Part shown: in pieces, positions 1 through 6,631 of the stretch | Numbering within the stretch: the stretch's first letter is position 1 | How the letters are laid out: every line of letters begins with the position of its first letter | Assembly: GCA_002712135.1 (NCBI GenBank) | Contig: PASO01000030.1 | Span: forward strand, 72,718 to 79,348 | DNA from: Gammaproteobacteria bacterium | Lineage (GTDB): Bacteria > Pseudomonadota > Gammaproteobacteria > Pseudomonadales > Azotimanducaceae | Direction: 5' to 3' | Length of the DNA: 6,631 nt | The notes under the pieces: model-generated | The model's database searches: none | Told to the model about the DNA's origin: nothing | The model's input: only the letters and a program-made list of their open reading frames with translations | Position numbers and translations under genes: made by a program

Positions 1-1544
1 TTGTGGTTAACGGTGTAGATATCTTTTGCAAAGGCGCCAACTGGATTCCCATGGACGCTATGCCCAGCAGATACAATCGGGCAAGGTACCAACAACTTCT
101 GGGCGATGCCAAACTCGCCAACATGAATATGATCCGCATCTGGGGTGGGGGCCACTACGAGCGAGACGACTTCTACGATGTATGCGATGAGTTGGGACTC
201 ATGGTCTGGCAGGATTTTATGTTCGCCTGCGCAATCTATCCTGCCTATAAAGAGTTCCGAGAAGAAGTTACCGATGAAATCGAATACCAAACAAAACGCC
301 TGCGGGATCATCCGTCAATCGCACTCTGGTGCGGCGATAATGAAGTCGTCGGCGAACTGAGATCTCCTGCTCGCGATATTAGAGACCGCAATGTTGCTGC
401 CTTCGAACGGCTGCTGGCGGCAAAAGAAGAAGGTGTCGCAAGGGGCGGCGACGATCGCACCTTCTGGCCGTCATCACCCTGTGCCGGCGCGAACCCGTTC
501 GAAGACGATGGCTGGAACAATGACACCCACGGCGACATGCACAACTGGACCGTCTGGCACGCTGGCAAGAACTTTGAAGCCTACTACGATGTGACGCCGC
601 GTTTCTGCTCTGAGTTTGGATTTCAGAGCTTTTCGAGCTTCGAGACTGCAAAGACCTTCGCCCACCCCAGTCAGTTCAATGTAACCTCTCCAGTCATGGA
701 GCACCACCAGAAAAACACCGCAGGTAATCAAAAAATCGTGGAGATGTTCACGCGTTACTTTCGTATGCCTGTGGGTTTCGAAAACAATCTGTATCTGTCT
801 CAGGTGCAACAGGCCGTCGCGATCAAGACCGCCGTCGAATACTGGCGTCGACTGCAGCCGATCTGCATGGGCACATTGATCTGGCAGTTGAACGACAACT
901 GGCCGGTCGCATCCTGGTCGAGCCTGGAGTACAACGGTGAATGGAAGCAACTGCACTATCACGCCAAACGTTTTTTCAGTCCCGTTCTGGGTAGTGCTTT
1001 TAACAATAAACGTGGTGAGGTGGAGCTCTGGGCAATCAGTGATCTCGCAGACCGAGCCCAGGCAACCATGGCAGTCACAATTTACGACTGGGAAGGTAAA
1101 CGGCTGATAAATCAAACCTGCCGCGGTTCAGTCAAGGCTAGAAGTGCACAGAAACTAGCGTCGTTTAAGATCGTTGATATCACACCGGAGGTTAACGGCT
1201 GCTTTATGCAGATAAGATTAAGCCTGAGAGTTGGTTCGCGCACTAGGGTCCATGAAAACACCCACTTCTTCGATCACTTCAAGCGCTGTGAACTAGCTAA
1301 TGCAAAGATAAGGAGCTCTGTCTCTATGAATAACGATGTCTTTGAGGTGCAATTGAAAACGGACCGTCCGGCTTTTTTTACAACAGTAACAGTGGACGGA
1401 ATACCGGGTATCTTCGAAGATAATTCTGTGACCCTTATGCCAGGCAAGGATAAAAAGCTGACGTTTACCCCGCGCAAACCCGGAGTGACCTTGGCGCAGA
1501 TACGGCATCACCTAAAAGTAAAACATCTTCGCGAAACTTATTAA
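1..1544 (+). CDS. Beta-mannosidase, glycoside hydrolase family 2 (5'-truncated by window edge)
   Basis: This enzyme should remove beta-linked mannose from the non-reducing ends of mannooligosaccharides or glycan cores by the retaining GH2 mechanism. The reading frame is open from the left edge; the GTG at 3 is a valine inside the gene, not a start. About 513 residues are visible, against roughly 820-880 for full bacterial members, so the N-terminal sugar-binding-like domain and part of the next are missing. Counting from the GTG codon, the catalytic barrel shows KGANWIP (10-16), RIWGGG (45-50), WQDF (69-72), HPSIALWCGDNE with the likely acid/base Glu114, GDMHNWTVWH (177-186), and FCSEFGFQS with the likely nucleophile Glu204. 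GTLIWQLND and WPVASWS follow, then two beta-sandwich segments ending in HLRETY. Cellular location cannot be judged without the N-terminus. One small oddity: the residue before the Asn-Glu pair is Asp, where beta-mannosidases usually have Asn. Family assignment is secure; exact substrate is not. Confidence 0.93.
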   Translation, partial: VVNGVDIFCKGANWIPMDAMPSRYNRARYQQLLGDAKLANMNMIRIWGGGHYERDDFYDVCDELGLMVWQDFMFACAIYPAYKEFREEVTDEIEYQTKRLRDHPSIALWCGDNEVVGELRSPARDIRDRNVAAFERLLAAKEEGVARGGDDRTFWPSSPCAGANPFEDDGWNNDTHGDMHNWTVWHAGKNFEAYYDVTPRFCSEFGFQSFSSFETAKTFAHPSQFNVTSPVMEHHQKNTAGNQKIVEMFTRYFRMPVGFENNLYLSQVQQAVAIKTAVEYWRRLQPICMGTLIWQLNDNWPVASWSSLEYNGEWKQLHYHAKRFFSPVLGSAFNNKRGEVELWAISDLADRAQATMAVTIYDWEGKRLINQTCRGSVKARSAQKLASFKIVDITPEVNGCFMQIRLSLRVGSRTRVHENTHFFDHFKRCELANAKIRSSVSMNNDVFEVQLKTDRPAFFTTVTVDGIPGIFEDNSVTLMPGKDKKLTFTPRKPGVTLAQIRHHLKVKHLRETY

Positions 1545-1618
1545 CCAGTTCTTGTACCTAAAACAAGACTTTGTAGACAGAAACCAGCCAGGGAAAAGAG
1601 CAGGACGCACCTCTTCTA
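1545..1618. other. Convergent intergenic gap with weak hairpins
   Basis: This 74-base stretch lies between the stop codons of the mannosidase and the dioxygenase, so transcription from both sides should end here. Two weak inverted repeats are visible. TCTTGT (1550-1555) pairs with ACAAGA (1563-1568) around a 7-base loop and is followed by CTTTG. AAGAG (1596-1600) pairs with CTCTT (1611-1615) around a 10-base loop; read on the minus strand it is followed by a short run of T. Neither has a GC-rich stem or a long T tract, so neither is a convincing intrinsic terminator. Rho-dependent ending is equally possible. Confidence 0.25.
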
Positions 1619-2455
1619 CTATGAATGACCTTCCAACCCAAGTAGTTCTTTAATCTCAGGATCCTCACTCGCAAGCAGTTCAAGGGTCAAACCATCTTCC
1701 GGGGCCGTGCCTCCGTGGGGCGACTCTCGCAACCAGCAAGGCGTATAAGCAAGAATGATCATGCGCCGCTTGCCCACCAGCGTAGGCAATGCTCGGTGCC
1801 ATAGGTTAGAGTGAATAATCACCATGCTGCCCGCAGGCAGGCGAAGAGTTTGCTCGTCCGGAAGAGATGCGTGGTGCAGTTTTGGAGGTTCTCGGTCAAG
1901 CCAGCGGTGTGATCCCGGCACGACCGACAAAGCGCCTTTTTCGTCATTCAGCTCATCCAGATAGATCAGGCAATCGATAGCATGGGGTGATGAAAACCAG
2001 GGAGGCAAGGGATTGGAAACGACGCGGAGATGTTGATGCCAGGGGGAATCCTGAATTTCCTTCCCGCCGAACGAAACCCGGGCAGACAATCCTCTCAAGC
2101 GAACCAACGGCCCCATCATGGCGCGCGCGACAGACAGTGCCGGCGGCCAGGTAAGAAGATCATGAAACGCCGCATCCTTGTCCAGTAGGTGACGAAAAAT
2201 AAGACCCCAGGAACGCTCGGGAAGACCACCCTCGGCCTCAGCAGGCCTATGCCGCGGCCATTCTGCCTTCGTCAATCTGTCAATTGCTGAACGGAGGGAC
2301 TCCAACCATTCACGATCGATTACGCTTTCCCGGATCAGAAATCCGTTACGGTCAAGCGAATCCAGTTCTTCAGCGGTAGCCTGGACTTCCACTTCTCTCT
2401 TAAGAGGTGTATCCCCGAGATGTTCCCTCATGACGTTATAGTTAATACGCTGCAT
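1619..2455 (-). CDS. Phytanoyl-CoA dioxygenase (PhyH)-family protein with atypical HxH metal motif
   Basis: The 278-residue protein resembles the PhyH family of Fe(II)/2-oxoglutarate-dependent oxygenases, soluble enzymes that usually hydroxylate small molecules. Supporting features, in order, are an N-terminal DRNGFLIRESVID segment (35-47), the first metal-ligand strand at SPWHQHLR (137-144), the family hallmark VVPGSHRW (178-185), a hydrophobic strand MVIIHSNLWH giving the distal His220, and Arg230/Arg231 10-11 residues later, as expected for the 2-oxoglutarate carboxylate. The normal HxD motif is replaced by His140-Gln141-His142, so the third ligand may be His or the enzyme may be altered or inactive. 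The start is the first ATG after an in-frame TAA at 2459-2461; no clear ribosome binding site precedes it. Met9 is a possible alternative. There is no signal peptide, so the protein is probably cytoplasmic. It converges with the mannosidase gene and diverges from yejA. The substrate cannot be predicted. Confidence 0.85.
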   Translation of the reverse strand: MQRINYNVMREHLGDTPLKREVEVQATAEELDSLDRNGFLIRESVIDREWLESLRSAIDRLTKAEWPRHRPAEAEGGLPERSWGLIFRHLLDKDAAFHDLLTWPPALSVARAMMGPLVRLRGLSARVSFGGKEIQDSPWHQHLRVVSNPLPPWFSSPHAIDCLIYLDELNDEKGALSVVPGSHRWLDREPPKLHHASLPDEQTLRLPAGSMVIIHSNLWHRALPTLVGKRRMIILAYTPCWLRESPHGGTAPEDGLTLELLASEDPEIKELLGLEGHS

Positions 2456-2552
2456 CGCTTATACTTTTATAGTAGGCTTTTCGCGCGACACATTATCACC
2501 TTATCTGTCCAACATAAATTACCTCATGTCCCTGATTGAGTGAAACGCAAAG
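2456..2552. promoter_or_regulatory. Divergent promoter region between the dioxygenase gene and yejA
   Basis: This AT-richer 97-base gap must hold the start signals for both flanking transcripts, because the genes point away from each other. On the minus strand TATAAA (2471 down to 2466) resembles a -10 box only 10 bases before the dioxygenase ATG, which would give an almost leaderless mRNA; its -35 region is poor. On the plus strand TTATCA (2493-2498) and TAAATT (2515-2520), 16 bases apart, form a weak sigma70-like pair for the yej operon. No strong palindrome that would suggest a defined operator was seen. The regulatory role rests on gene orientation; the individual boxes are guesses. Confidence 0.45.
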
Positions 2553-4436
2553 ATGAATGACATTTTTCGACATCAAGTGTTGTACCTGCTCATTCTTGTT
2601 TTTCTCACGGCGGCAACGAAAGTCAGGTCAGATAGCGATATTGACTATAAACATGGCATCTCCCTGATGGAGGAACTGAAATACACTCAGGAATTCACTC
2701 ATTTCGAATACCTCAATCCCGATGCCCCCAAGGGCGGCCTCCTAAACTTAATGGCATCCGGCAGCATCAAGAATTTCACCTGGAATCTCGACGCAGTCGT
2801 CGAATCTGTGGAAGGGTTGTGGCGAACCTATGATCGTCTCATTGTCCGCTCCGGTGACGAACTCGCAAGCTATTATGGGCTCCTAGCCGAGGGAATTGCG
2901 CTCTCGCAGAACAAAAAATCCCTCTTCCTAAAACTCAACGCAGACGCGCGCTGGCACGATGGTGAACCGATTACTGCCGTGGACGTGAAATACACCTTCG
3001 ACCGCGCCGCATTGACTCTAGACGGCCGAGTGTTCCTGCAGTGGCTCGAATCAGTAGAAATAATTAACGAACATGAGGTCGTGCTACACCACAAGGAGGT
3101 ATATACCAACGCCAGCCTTCTCGTGATCTCGGGGCAGATCATCATGCCCGAGCATTACTGGCGGAACAAAGACCCAACGCAGACGCACGCGACACCATCC
3201 GTGGGCAGCGGCCCTTACCGAGTTGCGGCCTACAATCGTGCCTTCGTTCTTTATGAACGCATCGATGACTACTGGGGCCAGGACCTTCCCGTCGTTCGGG
3301 GACAATACAACTTTGATCAGATTCGCCACGAAGTTTACCGGGATATTACAGTGGCCAGGGAAGCGTTTCTCAAAGGTTTGTTGGATGTTCAATTAGAAGG
3401 TGACATTCGTTACTGGACGAAATCGTTAAAAACACCCCTAGTACAAAACGGCTCGATTCAGGCCTCTACATTCCGTACTGCGAATCGGATCGGCGCACAG
3501 TTCGTGATCGCCTTCAACGCAGACAGCGAAATGCTATCAGATGTCAGAGTTCGGGAAGCATTGACACTCGCCATGGATTTTAGCTGGCAGGAACGTGCCC
3601 TGTACCACAATATGCAGTCCCGGGTCATCAGCTACTTCCAGGGCTCAGTATTCGCTTCTTCCGGTTTGCCAACCGGTGCTGAGCTTAAGTTACTGGAACC
3701 GCATCGGGACCAATTACCGGACCGACTGTTTTCACAGGAATTCGAATTGCCGAAAGGCACCGGCTACGGAAAAGATAGACGCGCACTGATAAGGGCTCGC
3801 GAACTGCTTACCGAGGCTGGCTGGCATATTAACCGGGGGCGCCTGGTGAATACCGAGGGCAAACCACTGGAATTCGAAATCATGAATTACAATTCGGCAT
3901 TCCAACGGGTGCTCCTACCCTACACCGAGACACTTAAGCGTCTCGGTATCAAGGGAAATATTCGCCTAATGGATAGCGCTCAATTCATCAGACGTCGCCG
4001 GGCCCGCGACTTTGAAGCGCTAATTTGGCCTCACGACCTGCTCGCGCCACCGACCACACACCTCAGGTCATACTTTCATTCCTGGGCGGCCAACCGCGGC
4101 ATGATGACATACAACATTACGAACATACGGCATCCGGCCATCGACTCTCTGGTGGAAAGCGCAGAGCGCGCCACGTCACTCACTGAGCTCACTGCCGCCA
4201 CTCGCGCAATCGACCGAGTACTGCAGTGGAATTATTACAACATCCTGCTGAACGGCGTCGATAAACAGCGGTTCCTCCACTGGGACAAATTTGGCCGTCC
4301 CAAGCACGAAGACCTTGCCGTATATGGGTGGCCGTTTGTTGAAGGATGGTGGTTTGATAACGACAAGGCGTCCAGATTACCGACAATAGACGACAGCGAG
4401 AACGCAACTTCAGCGCCTCAGGATCAGGCGGGTTAG
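2553..4436 (+). CDS. yejA: YejA-like periplasmic solute-binding protein of an ABC importer (SBP family 5)
   Basis: The protein captures solute in the periplasm for the YejB/YejE permease; enterobacterial relatives serve oligopeptide and microcin C uptake. The 627 residues compare with about 604 for Escherichia coli YejA. An N-terminal signal peptide is clear: short charged start, hydrophobic core [13 protein letters not shown] (9-21), and likely cleavage near residue 26 after VRS. No lipobox cysteine is present, so the mature protein should be soluble. Family landmarks are KHGISLMEE (33-41), LNPDAPKGG (54-62), [10 protein letters not shown] (132-141), GSGPYRV (218-224), DDYWG (238-242), [20 protein letters not shown], and a C-terminal [13 protein letters not shown] and WWFDNDKA. 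The ATG is preceded by an in-frame TGA at 2541-2543 and only a weak GAGTG ribosome site; a later start would lose the signal peptide. The stop lies two bases before yejB, so the genes are co-transcribed. The cargo is not determined by sequence; an oligosaccharide is possible given the nearby mannosidase. Confidence 0.93.
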   Translation: MNDIFRHQVLYLLILVFLTAATKVRSDSDIDYKHGISLMEELKYTQEFTHFEYLNPDAPKGGLLNLMASGSIKNFTWNLDAVVESVEGLWRTYDRLIVRSGDELASYYGLLAEGIALSQNKKSLFLKLNADARWHDGEPITAVDVKYTFDRAALTLDGRVFLQWLESVEIINEHEVVLHHKEVYTNASLLVISGQIIMPEHYWRNKDPTQTHATPSVGSGPYRVAAYNRAFVLYERIDDYWGQDLPVVRGQYNFDQIRHEVYRDITVAREAFLKGLLDVQLEGDIRYWTKSLKTPLVQNGSIQASTFRTANRIGAQFVIAFNADSEMLSDVRVREALTLAMDFSWQERALYHNMQSRVISYFQGSVFASSGLPTGAELKLLEPHRDQLPDRLFSQEFELPKGTGYGKDRRALIRARELLTEAGWHINRGRLVNTEGKPLEFEIMNYNSAFQRVLLPYTETLKRLGIKGNIRLMDSAQFIRRRRARDFEALIWPHDLLAPPTTHLRSYFHSWAANRGMMTYNITNIRHPAIDSLVESAERATSLTELTAATRAIDRVLQWNYYNILLNGVDKQRFLHWDKFGRPKHEDLAVYGWPFVEGWWFDNDKASRLPTIDDSENATSAPQDQAG

Positions 4437-4438
4437 CG

Positions 4439-5536
4439 ATGGGCTGGTATGTCTTCAAACGTTTACTGTTAATTGTGCCCACGCTTATCGGTGTCGTCGC
4501 GATTAACTTCTTTATCGTCCAACTGGCCCCCGGCGGTCCAGTCGATCAAATGATCGGAAGAATCACCGGTGAGAATACGGGGCAGTCCACCGCTAGGATC
4601 GCTGGTGCTGCACCTATGCCGGGTGCGGTCGTGCTGGATCCGGGAGCGAGGTCTCAATTCCAGGGGGCGCAGGCACTGGATCCCAAGTTGATTGAGGCTA
4701 TCGAAAAACAGTTTGGATTCGACAAGCCTATCCATGAGCGATTCTTCATAATGTTGTGGGATTACGCGCAGCTGGACCTCGGGGACAGCTTTTTCGAGAA
4801 GCGACCGGTCATCACATTGATCATAGAAGCCCTGCCGGTTTCAATTTCTTTGGGTCTCTGGTCGACACTGTTAATCTACATGATTTCTATTCCGCTAGGT
4901 GTTGCGAAGGCTAGGCGCAATGGTACCCGTTTCGACACTTGGACCAGCGGCATCATACTCGTCGGCTATGCCGTGCCCGCATTTCTGCTCGCGGTGTTTC
5001 TTATTCTTCTGTTCGCAGGAGGCTCCTATTTTTCCTGGTTTCCTCTCAAGGGGCTGACCTCCAACAACTTTGAAACCCTTTCACTCACGGGGAAAATCTT
5101 CGATTACTTCTGGCACCTAGTCCTGCCTGTGATAGCAATGACCATTGGTGGCTTTGCCACCCTGACCATGCTGACCAAGAACTCGTTTCTCGACGAGATC
5201 AGTAAACAATATGTGCTTACCGCAAGGGCGAAAGGACTTGAAGAGCGACAGATAATGTTTGGACACGTATTCCGCAATGCCATGCTGATCGTGATCGCTG
5301 GATTTCCCGCCGCACTGGTGGGCATTCTGTTCACCGGCTCACTGCTGGTGGAAGTCATCTTTTCGCTGGAAGGATTAGGATTACTGGGCTTTGAGGCTAT
5401 CGTGAAGCGCGACTACCCGGTGATATTCGGTACCCTATTCTTTTTTACGTTTATTGGCCTCGTTATGACCCTAATCGGCGATCTAATGTACGTGCTGGTC
5501 GATCCACGCATTGACTTTGAGACGCGGGAGGTCTGA
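4439..5536 (+). CDS. yejB: YejB-like inner-membrane permease of the ABC importer
   Basis: One of two inner-membrane subunits forming the import channel for solute delivered by YejA. Its 365 residues nearly equal the 364 of the Escherichia coli protein, and the match runs the whole length. The N-terminal membrane segment (about 9-29) ends in [14 protein letters not shown], typical of DppB-type permeases. It is followed by the long Gly/Ala-rich periplasmic loop (about 38-80) characteristic of YejB, then [12 protein letters not shown] (92-103). Further membrane segments lie near 135-155, 171-193, 226-247, 283-305 and 329-355. The cytoplasmic coupling (EAA) loop that docks on the ATPase is [13 protein letters not shown] (258-270) through HVFRNAM (276-282). 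The C-terminus DPRIDFE is also family-typical. The ATG follows the yejA stop by two bases, with AGGCG (4426-4430) as a modest ribosome site. Its stop codon shares one base with the yejE start, pointing to translational coupling. Confidence 0.95.
   Translation: MGWYVFKRLLLIVPTLIGVVAINFFIVQLAPGGPVDQMIGRITGENTGQSTARIAGAAPMPGAVVLDPGARSQFQGAQALDPKLIEAIEKQFGFDKPIHERFFIMLWDYAQLDLGDSFFEKRPVITLIIEALPVSISLGLWSTLLIYMISIPLGVAKARRNGTRFDTWTSGIILVGYAVPAFLLAVFLILLFAGGSYFSWFPLKGLTSNNFETLSLTGKIFDYFWHLVLPVIAMTIGGFATLTMLTKNSFLDEISKQYVLTARAKGLEERQIMFGHVFRNAMLIVIAGFPAALVGILFTGSLLVEVIFSLEGLGLLGFEAIVKRDYPVIFGTLFFFTFIGLVMTLIGDLMYVLVDPRIDFETREV
5526..5531 (+). promoter_or_regulatory. Ribosome binding site of yejE inside the end of yejB
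   Basis: GGGAGG lies four bases before the yejE ATG and within the last codons of yejB. It is the clearest Shine-Dalgarno match in the operon and supports ATG 5536 as the start. Together with the TGATG stop-start overlap it suggests coupled translation of the two permeases in equal amounts. Confidence 0.7.
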
Positions 5537-6594
5537 TGGCAGCTCAAGTCAAAAAACGAATGTGGAAAGGATTTTCCCCTCTCACCAAGCGTCGCTGGGC
5601 CAATTTCAAAGCAAACACCCGGGGGTATCTAAGCCTTTGGATTATCGGTGTGCTCATCGTGTTCACCGCGTTCGCTGAATTTATCGCCAACTCGAAACCG
5701 CTGCTCCTCACCTACCAAGACGAGGTATATTTTCCTGTGCTATTTGCCTATCCAGAAATGGAATTCGGCGGGATATTTGAAACCGAGGCCGACTACACCT
5801 CACCGGAAGTGCTCGAACTGATTCGCGCCGGTGAGGGTATTATTATCTGGCCGCTGATAACCTTCTCCTACAACACGATAGACCTATTTACGGTCGAGGC
5901 GGTACCAGAACCCCCCAGCGCTCGCCACTGGCTTGGTACAGACGATGTCGGCCGAGATGTGATGGCACGCATCATCTATGGTTTCAGATTGTCAATCTGG
6001 TTCGGCATGACGCTAACATTTTTGAGCGCCATGATTGGGGTATTTGTTGGTGCAACACAGGGTTATTTTGGCGGAGGTATCGACCTGTTTGGCCAGCGGG
6101 TAGTGGAAATATGGGCCGGCCTGCCCATGTTATTCATCATCATGATTCTGACCAGTCTGATCGAACCCAGTGCGCTGGCACTCTTATTGTTGCTATTGCT
6201 ATTTAATTGGATGGCACTGGTCCCGGTGGTTCGTGCCGAGGTCCTACGGACCCGAAACTTCGACTACGTGCGTGCGGCTCGGGCACTAGGACAGAAAGAC
6301 TCAATTATCATAATCCGTTCTGTGCTACCCAATGCCATGGTCGCTACCCTGACATATCTACCCTTTCTGCTGAGCGGTTCAATCGTAACACTTACGTCAC
6401 TGGACTTCCTCGGATTCGGCCTGCCCTCGGGATATCCGTCTCTAGGGGAATTGCTGGCGCAGGGTAAGGCAAATATTCACGCGCCTTGGTTGGGATTGTC
6501 CGCATTTTTTACCATGGTATTCATGCTCACATTACTGGTTTTTATCGGCGAGGCCGTGCGGGATGCTTTCGATGCCAGGCGATCAACTTCTTGA
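5536..6594 (+). CDS. yejE: YejE-like inner-membrane permease of the ABC importer
   Basis: The second channel subunit, of the DppC/OppC type, which pairs with YejB in the inner membrane. It has 352 residues against 341 in Escherichia coli, the extra ones mostly at the N-terminus. The N-terminal segment includes LTKRRWANFKANTRGYLSLW (16-35), leading into the first membrane helix (about 32-52). The large periplasmic loop contains NSKPLLL (52-58), DFGG-like EFGGIF (76-81) and the permease signature HWLGTDDVGRDVMARIIYG (131-149). More membrane segments lie near 152-174, 195-229, 268-290 and 320-340. The coupling loop is NFDYVRAARALG (241-252) through LPNAMVATLT (264-273), followed by TSLDFLGFGLP (287-297). 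The C-terminus IGEAVRDAFD matches the family. Its start overlaps the yejB stop by one base, and the probable yejF start lies inside its last codons. The LLLLLLLF run (216-223) is simply part of a membrane helix. Confidence 0.95.
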   Translation: MAAQVKKRMWKGFSPLTKRRWANFKANTRGYLSLWIIGVLIVFTAFAEFIANSKPLLLTYQDEVYFPVLFAYPEMEFGGIFETEADYTSPEVLELIRAGEGIIIWPLITFSYNTIDLFTVEAVPEPPSARHWLGTDDVGRDVMARIIYGFRLSIWFGMTLTFLSAMIGVFVGATQGYFGGGIDLFGQRVVEIWAGLPMLFIIMILTSLIEPSALALLLLLLLFNWMALVPVVRAEVLRTRNFDYVRAARALGQKDSIIIIRSVLPNAMVATLTYLPFLLSGSIVTLTSLDFLGFGLPSGYPSLGELLAQGKANIHAPWLGLSAFFTMVFMLTLLVFIGEAVRDAFDARRSTS

Positions 6595-6631
6595 CTTGAC
6601 GCAAGCCATCGAAGATTATGGGCTACAAGTA
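6572..6631 (+). CDS. yejF: Probable start of yejF, the ABC importer ATPase (3'-truncated by window edge)
   Basis: An ATG inside the last codons of yejE opens a frame that stays open for 20 codons to the window edge, reading MPGDQLLDLTQAIEDYGLQV. The LLxL-x-x-A/L-x-x-x-Y/F spacing is compatible with the first beta strand of an ABC ATPase such as YejF (Escherichia coli begins MTQTLLAIENLSVGF), and yejF follows yejE in characterised yejABEF operons. The Walker A motif lies beyond the window, so the identity rests on position more than on sequence. An in-frame ATG at 6563 could be the true start and would add three residues; GCGGGA (6558-6563) favours 6572, while GAGGC (6550-6554) would serve 6563. 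Overlap with yejE is 23 or 32 bases. Confidence 0.6.
   Translation, partial: MPGDQLLDLTQAIEDYGLQV

Noticed and set aside
3..5. GTG as a start codon for the mannosidase
   Set aside because: The translation begins in the middle of the conserved catalytic region and is several hundred residues shorter than the family, so the gene continues to the left of the window.
474..1115. Long open frame (213 codons) on the minus strand within the mannosidase gene
   Set aside because: It lies wholly antisense to a gene with intact catalytic motifs, and its translation shows no recognisable domain and an irregular composition; it is a by-product of codon use on the other strand.
3084..3392. Minus-strand open frame within yejA
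   Set aside because: It overlaps conserved YejA motifs on the other strand and has no family features or ribosome site of its own.
4550..4680. Gly/Ala-rich, low-complexity insertion near the N-terminus of YejB
   Set aside because: It looked like a foreign insertion, but a loop of the same length and place exists in Escherichia coli YejB, and the total length agrees, so it is normal for this subfamily.
6181..6212. Run of leucine codons in yejE as a possible simple repeat
   Set aside because: The codons vary (CTC, TTA, TTG, CTA) and the segment fits a membrane helix, so it is not a nucleotide repeat.
6207..6467. Plus-strand open frame within yejE in another frame
   Set aside because: It is internal to the conserved coupling-loop and membrane region of yejE, and its translation resembles no protein family.

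Overview
The window looks like chromosomal DNA of a Gram-negative bacterium, most likely a gammaproteobacterium (possibly another proteobacterium). The grounds are base composition near half GC, tightly packed genes, and three consecutive proteins whose motifs and lengths match the enterobacterial YejA, YejB and YejE transporter subunits from end to end. No RNA gene, insertion sequence, CRISPR array or phage-like gene was seen.

Layout. From the left edge to about 1544 (+) lies the C-terminal two thirds of a glycoside hydrolase family 2 beta-mannosidase; its N-terminal part lies outside the window. A 74-base gap separates it from a convergent gene at 1619-2455 (-), a phytanoyl-CoA dioxygenase (PhyH)-family protein whose expected HxD iron motif reads His-Gln-His. 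A 97-base divergent gap (2456-2552) carries the promoters of this gene and of the rightward operon. That operon holds yejA (2553-4436, periplasmic solute-binding protein), yejB (4439-5536, permease) and yejE (5536-6594, permease). The last 60 bases are open in a frame that overlaps the end of yejE and probably begins yejF, the ATPase.

How the genes work together. YejA should capture a peptide-like solute in the periplasm and deliver it to the YejB/YejE channel, powered by YejF. This family is known for oligopeptide and microcin C uptake, although the wider binding-protein family (SBP family 5) also includes oligosaccharide binders. A beta-mannosidase next door raises the possibility that the imported solute is a mannoside or glycoconjugate, but the two genes are separated by an oppositely oriented gene, so the link is only an inference. 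The dioxygenase has no assigned substrate. Overall the region is mostly conventional; the altered metal motif in the dioxygenase is the clearest oddity.
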